Part shown: positions 26,701 through 32,700 of the stretch, in pieces | Layout: every line of letters starts with the position of its first letter | Numbering within the stretch: position 1 is the stretch's first letter | Program-made: the position numbers and the translations under genes | Notes under the pieces: model-generated | Database searches by the model: none | Seen by the model: only the letters and a program-made list of their open reading frames with translations | Told to the model about the DNA's origin: nothing | Assembly (NCBI GenBank): GCA_951640165.1 | Contig: OX621263.1 | Coordinates: 9,492,001 to 9,556,000, forward strand | Source of the DNA: Pseudoips prasinana | Lineage: Eukaryota > Arthropoda > Insecta > Lepidoptera > Nolidae | Length of the DNA: 64,000 bases | Direction of reading: 5' to 3'

Positions 26701-29700
26701 AAAATATTCATATTTAATAATGTTTTTGGATTTTAATTTCATAGGGACACGAAAAGAGTACTTTAAAAGTAGATTGACCCATATAAGTAAATTATGCCTA
26801 GTTTGCGATCAGATGGCAGTGTCTCAGTTTTTTTTCTGGTTTATTAGCCAAGATTATAAATTATTTTATACTAGCTGTGCCCCGCGGTTTTACCCGCGTC
26901 AAATGTTATAAATTATCACAGCTCCTCCCCCGTAGGTGATAGCGTGATAATATGTAGCTTACATGTTGGCCCGATCTCTTAGTAATATTCATGTAAAATT
27001 TGAAGTAAATCCATGCAGTACTTTTTGAGTTTAGCCCGGAAATACATACAGACAAACAGACAAAAATTCTAAAAACTATATTTTTGGCTTCGAATTCGAT
27101 TGTAAATCACGCCTTAAGTATCCTTTAAAAAAAATGTTCAATGTACAGTTTTGACTTTCCTACGATTTTATTATATGTATAGATTATGCCTAGTTTGCGA
27201 TCAGATGGCAGTGTCTCAGTTTTATTTATTTTTTCTGGTTTTTTAGCCAAGATTATAAATTATTTTATACTAGCTGTGCCCCGCGGGTTTACCCGCGTCA
27301 AATTTTATGAATTATCACAGGTTCTCCCCCGTAGGTGATAGCGTGATAATATGAAGCCTATATGTTGGCCCAATCTCTTAGCAAAATTTGAAGTAAATCC
27401 ATTTACTACTTTTTGAGTTTAGCCCGGACATACATACAGACAAACAGACACACAGACAAAAATTCTAAGAACTATATTTTTAGCTTCGATATCGATTGTA
27501 AATCACGCCTTAAGTATCCTTTTGAATAATATTCAATGTACAGTTTTGACTTTCCTACGATTTTATTATATGTATAGATGGTAAGTTTTATTGTACTCAC
27601 GTATATTCATCCAGAGGGAATAAATCCTCCATTTCTTCTAATATAGGCTTGTAACACTGTTTTCTCTCCGCAGCCCCCATGTCGCTCCAGTCCCGAACTA
27701 TGTTCTTTAGCACCGAACACACCTGTGGATTCCAGATCAATTTTAACTATGGAAATGACAATTAGGTGAGCGAAGAGTCCTTCATCCCTCGATCGATACC
27801 TACGTTCATAATCCTTGTGGTATTAATTACAATACTTACTAACTTACTTACCCTAGTGTCTGAGTTATTCAAACTGCCCAGTAAGCCTCTGACATGGCGT
27901 AACGCCTAATGGCGACAGCTTAACGAGCCCTCCGAAGCACGGACCAGCTCAGAAATTAATATAATGTCCTCCTAGCCGAATTTCGGCCACGGCGGCCAGT
28001 CTCAACAGAGATTAGCCATCTGCGCGGGACATATCATAGTGTTCAAGTGTGTGCGCAAACACAGGAGCACTTTCTATTCCATCACTCTCATGATCCGATG
28101 GGACGCCCAGCGACACGACCGGAAAGACGTCAAACACAGGACCGACGGCTTTACGTGTTCTCCGAGGCACGGGGGTATGATACCGCCAACTTCCAGACTC
28201 CGGGCTGATGCTGAGAAATTTTTCTTCTTACAGAAAAGTCCCAAAATCACTTTTGGCCCGACTCGGGATTTGAACCCAGGACCTCGTTATCTGCGGGTGA
28301 ACACGCTACCGCTAGACCAACGAGGCAGTCAAAAGAAGAAGAAATTAAACCACCTTGGCGGCCACCCATCTATGGACTGACTGCGAGCCTGGATGCTTAA
28401 CCTCACCAATCACTTACGGACTGGTGAGAGCGTCTGGCAATGAGCGCCTTACAATAAAAGTTCTAAACATATAGACTTGGAATTCAATACCCATACTTAT
28501 AGAAACCTTGATGTCAAAGCTTCTTCCATAATCGTCATTTTCTTCAACTAAATCCCTTGACGAGCATTAAGGGAGGCACTGTTCCATCATAGTCGGGACT
28601 TATTTGCGGGACAGGACGATTAAGTTCCGTCGGTCTGAAAGGGATTGATTGACATCCAAACGGAGCACTCCTCCGGTGTTCCTCAAGGTTCTGTCTTGGG
28701 GCCCTTTTTTGGAGCCTACGATGCAGACTGGCCTTCCTCCAGGAGTGTGGGTATTCCGCTATACGTAGACGATACACTCGTGATACCCCGGGACGAAAGT
28801 TTCTAGCGGGTACGGTGTCACGTGTACCGTAGCGGCCATACAGAGACTGTGTTTTCGGCTGACGCCTCATAAGACCGTACGCCACATTACATAGGAAGGA
28901 ATCACCCGCTTCAACATGAAATGGATGAAAGGGCGGTATATGAAAGTACCTTGGCCACTTCCCCGATAGTTGATGGGGCTTCAACGAGCACTTTGAGCGC
29001 CTGGCCAACGAGAGCGCCGAGTAATTGGCGAGTTACACCGACTTTTGTCGCATCTCGAGGGGCATCAGCAAGAAGTTCTAAGTGCGGGAAATTTTTGGGC
29101 GATCTATGGCCCTTTATGGGGCGCCCGTCTGATCTGAACGGCTGACGGGTACCACCCGCTGCAGAGCTATACTAATCCCTCCCTCTTACCACCACTGCAA
29201 CTCCTGTAAGCCAGGATCAACAGTGGCACACAATGAAATGACTGAGCGGTGAAGCTCAGCCATGTCCCGGGGAATCGCGACAACTGTCTTGGATTCCGCA
29301 ACGAATTCCGGTCACCGTAACCTAGTTGGTAGAGCTCCTGCTTACGAAGCTGGTGGTCCTGGGTTCGAATCCCAGTAAGTGCAAATATTTGTGTGATGAG
29401 CACGAATATTTGTTTCTGTGTCATGGATGTTTTCTATGTATATAAGTATTTATATCGTCGCCTGGTACCCATAATACAAGCTTTGCTTAGTTTGGGGTTA
29501 GGATGTTCTGTGTGACATTGTCCCTAGATATTATTATTATTAAGTCTATCGCTTTTCGTTATTATAAAGCAATTTTTACAACATTTCATACCACATAGCT
29601 GTGAGGAAGATCATATCCTATCCTTTTCTAACATGGTGAAATACTAACTTACCTTCTCAACATCATGCTGCATTTTATGTTGTTTCTGCGACGCAATCTC

Positions 29701-32700
29701 ACAATTGTTATAATTGCATCCAAAACTCTCCGATCCATTAGTGCCGTCGTCCACCGTATGATCGACATTCTCAAACATCTTGTCGACATCTTTAATTATC
29801 AAGTGTACCACACTGTTATTGATGTCAAGGCACTTTTTAAACTTGGCAAGGTAAGTCTTGTATTTTTCTAACCGACGCTCATGGCTCGGTGGAAGTGTGG
29901 AGATTATTTTTTCTGATTTGTGAATTCTGTCGAGACTGCATAACCTGAAAAAAATATAGACACAATAAGAAAAACTAAATTAATCATATACTCCAACTCC
30001 TATACTGGACCTCTAGAAGATCCACTGACCGATATTTGATTAGTTCAGTAAACATCGCCTCGTTGCTCCAGCGTGCTTAACCGCAGATGATGAGGTCCTG
30101 GGTTTACATCCCGGGTCGTGCTAAAAGTGAGTAATTTTGGAATTTTTCCGTAAAGAATTTTTGTCAATATCAGTCCGAAGTCTGAGAGCTGACGGTAAAA
30201 TCCCCCCGTGAATCGGACAGCACGTAAAGCCGTCGGTTTTTGTACAGACCCCAATCTGTCAAATTTCCCCAATTGAAAGTGAACCTTATGCTTATGTGAT
30301 AAAATTGAAAATCTATAAAAGAAAATTCACAGATGGCGGTAGCTGCATGTGCTGGCGTCTGTACTTGCCTGTCGTGCTATTCATCCCATCGGGCCATGTG
30401 AGTAATGTAATAGAATGTGCCCCTGTGTTTGCGCACACACTTGTGCACTATAATATGTCCTGCGCAGTTGGCTAGTCTTCATTGAGACTGGCCGCCGAAA
30501 CCGAAATTCGGCCGGGAGGACATTAAACATCACCATTCGATATTTGATGTTTCATGTTTAATTTCTGAGCGTCTCCGTGCTTCAGAGGGCACGTTAAGCT
30601 GTCGGTCCCGGTTCTAGCCATTAGGCAAGAGTCGTTAAGCCATGTCAGAGGCCTACTGGGCGGCTTGAACAACTCTGAGACTAGGGTAACCACTGCCCAT
30701 ACGATAAGTAAGTAAGTACAGAAGTTAATTTGTGAATAAAACCATTACAGTTTAATAACAAAAAAAAGTGACCTCATCTTTTTTGACATTCTATAATATT
30801 ATATTACATCATCTGGAAAACATTCTTTATCAATCAATAAAAGAATTATAAAAAATGGGTTCAGAAACAATGGTGAAAATCGCATAACATGCATAAAAAA
30901 AATGATAACACACTTCTGTTGACATCATCAAAAATTTGACACAATATTGATTATTATAACTTTATTTTCTCATGTCATCTATTTTTCCTGGATAGAAAAA
31001 TGACAAAGTCATTGTTTTTAGGGTTCCGTAGCCAAATGGCAAAAAACGGAACCTTTATAGATTCGTCATGTCTGTCTGTCTGTCCGTCCATATGTCACAG
31101 TCACTTTTTTCTGAAACTATAAGAGCTGTACTGTTTAAACTTGGTAAGTAGATGTATTCTATGAACCGCATTAAGATTTTCATACAAAAATAGAAAAATA
31201 ACTATAATTTTGGGGGCTCCCCATACATAGAACTGGATCTCAACATTTCTTTTTCATTGTACCCATACATGTAAAATGAGTCGTCGTCCCCCCACCCTTG
31301 TAACTTTAAAATAAGAGAATGATAAAACTAAAAAAAATATATGATGTACATTACCATGCAAACTTCCAACGAAAATTGGTTTGAATGTGATCTAGTAAGT
31401 AGTTTTTTTTTTTTGTAATAAGTCATAAACCGTAAACTGCTATTTACCTTTCATTTAATCAACTAAAATACTTGCTACTACAGAACAGAACCTGTCATGA
31501 GCGAGTCCGACTCGCACTTGTCAGTTTCTTTTTTCTTTATATTTCAAGCATTTTATATTTATCTTTAGATTGTTGCTTTTTGTGAGTTTAAGTGTAAGGT
31601 AGATTGTGAGTTGATGATGTATCACCATCTTTCACATTAAAGATATTTAGTAACTACTGCGTTACCAAAAACTCTACAGCTGCAAACTGTGGACGCTCTT
31701 TTGACCGTACAATCTCCATCGTTTGACGGCCTATCACTACACCCTGACATTGACGAAATTGTGGTTGTCTATCCACAAAAGCCATTGTAGAAGAATTGAA
31801 TTGAAGATATTTAGAATAAATTTTCTGTTTACTTTGAGTTGTTAACAGAATGGGTGGGATTAGGGTGATAAGAAGGATTAATGCGTTGTCATTTGAATTT
31901 TATATATATTTTTTTGTTTTATTTTATTTTTATGTTATCTATGTAACTATATAGTTATATAAGGAGACTGTGCAAACATATCCTACTAATATTATAAATG
32001 CGAAAGTTTGTAAGTATGGATGGATGGATGTCTGTTACTCTTTCACGTAAAAACTAATGAATAGATTTCAATGAAACTTTACAATAATGTAGCTTATACA
32101 TCAGAATATCACATTGGCTACAATTTATAAAGATATTGTGTGTCCAAAATATATCAAGTGTCAAGTAAGTACGAAATAATCTACCATATGCAAGCTATTC
32201 CAGTGTTCACTGCCAAAACTGCTAGAGGTACACATCCTACTAATATTATAAATGCGAAATGACTGCAGAGAACGAGGTCCTAGGTTCAAATCCCGGGCCA
32301 AAAAGTAATTTTGGGACTTTTTTGTAAAAAGAAAATGTTCTCAGCAGCTGAAGTCTGGGAGTTGGCAGTATTATAACCCCCGTGCCTCGGAGAGCACGTA
32401 AAGTTGTCGGTCCTGTAGCTGACCTCTTTCCGGTTGTGTCGCCTAGGAGTCCCATCGGATCATGAGAGTGATGGAATATAAACCTGTGTTTGCGCATACA
32501 CTTGAGCACTATAATATGCCCCGCGCAGATGGCTAATCTCTGTTGAGACTGGCCGCCGTGGCCGAAATTCGGCTAGGAGGACATTAATTAATTAATGAAA
32601 TGCGAAAGTTTGTTAGTTTAGATGTATGTTTGTTACTCTTTTACGCCAAAACTACTGAACGGATTTTGATGAAACTTTGCAGTTATATAGCTTATATATC

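Noticed and set aside
28544..29008. 154-codon minus-strand ORF
   Set aside because: It is the antisense of a plus-strand LINE remnant showing [10 protein letters not shown] and YVDD.
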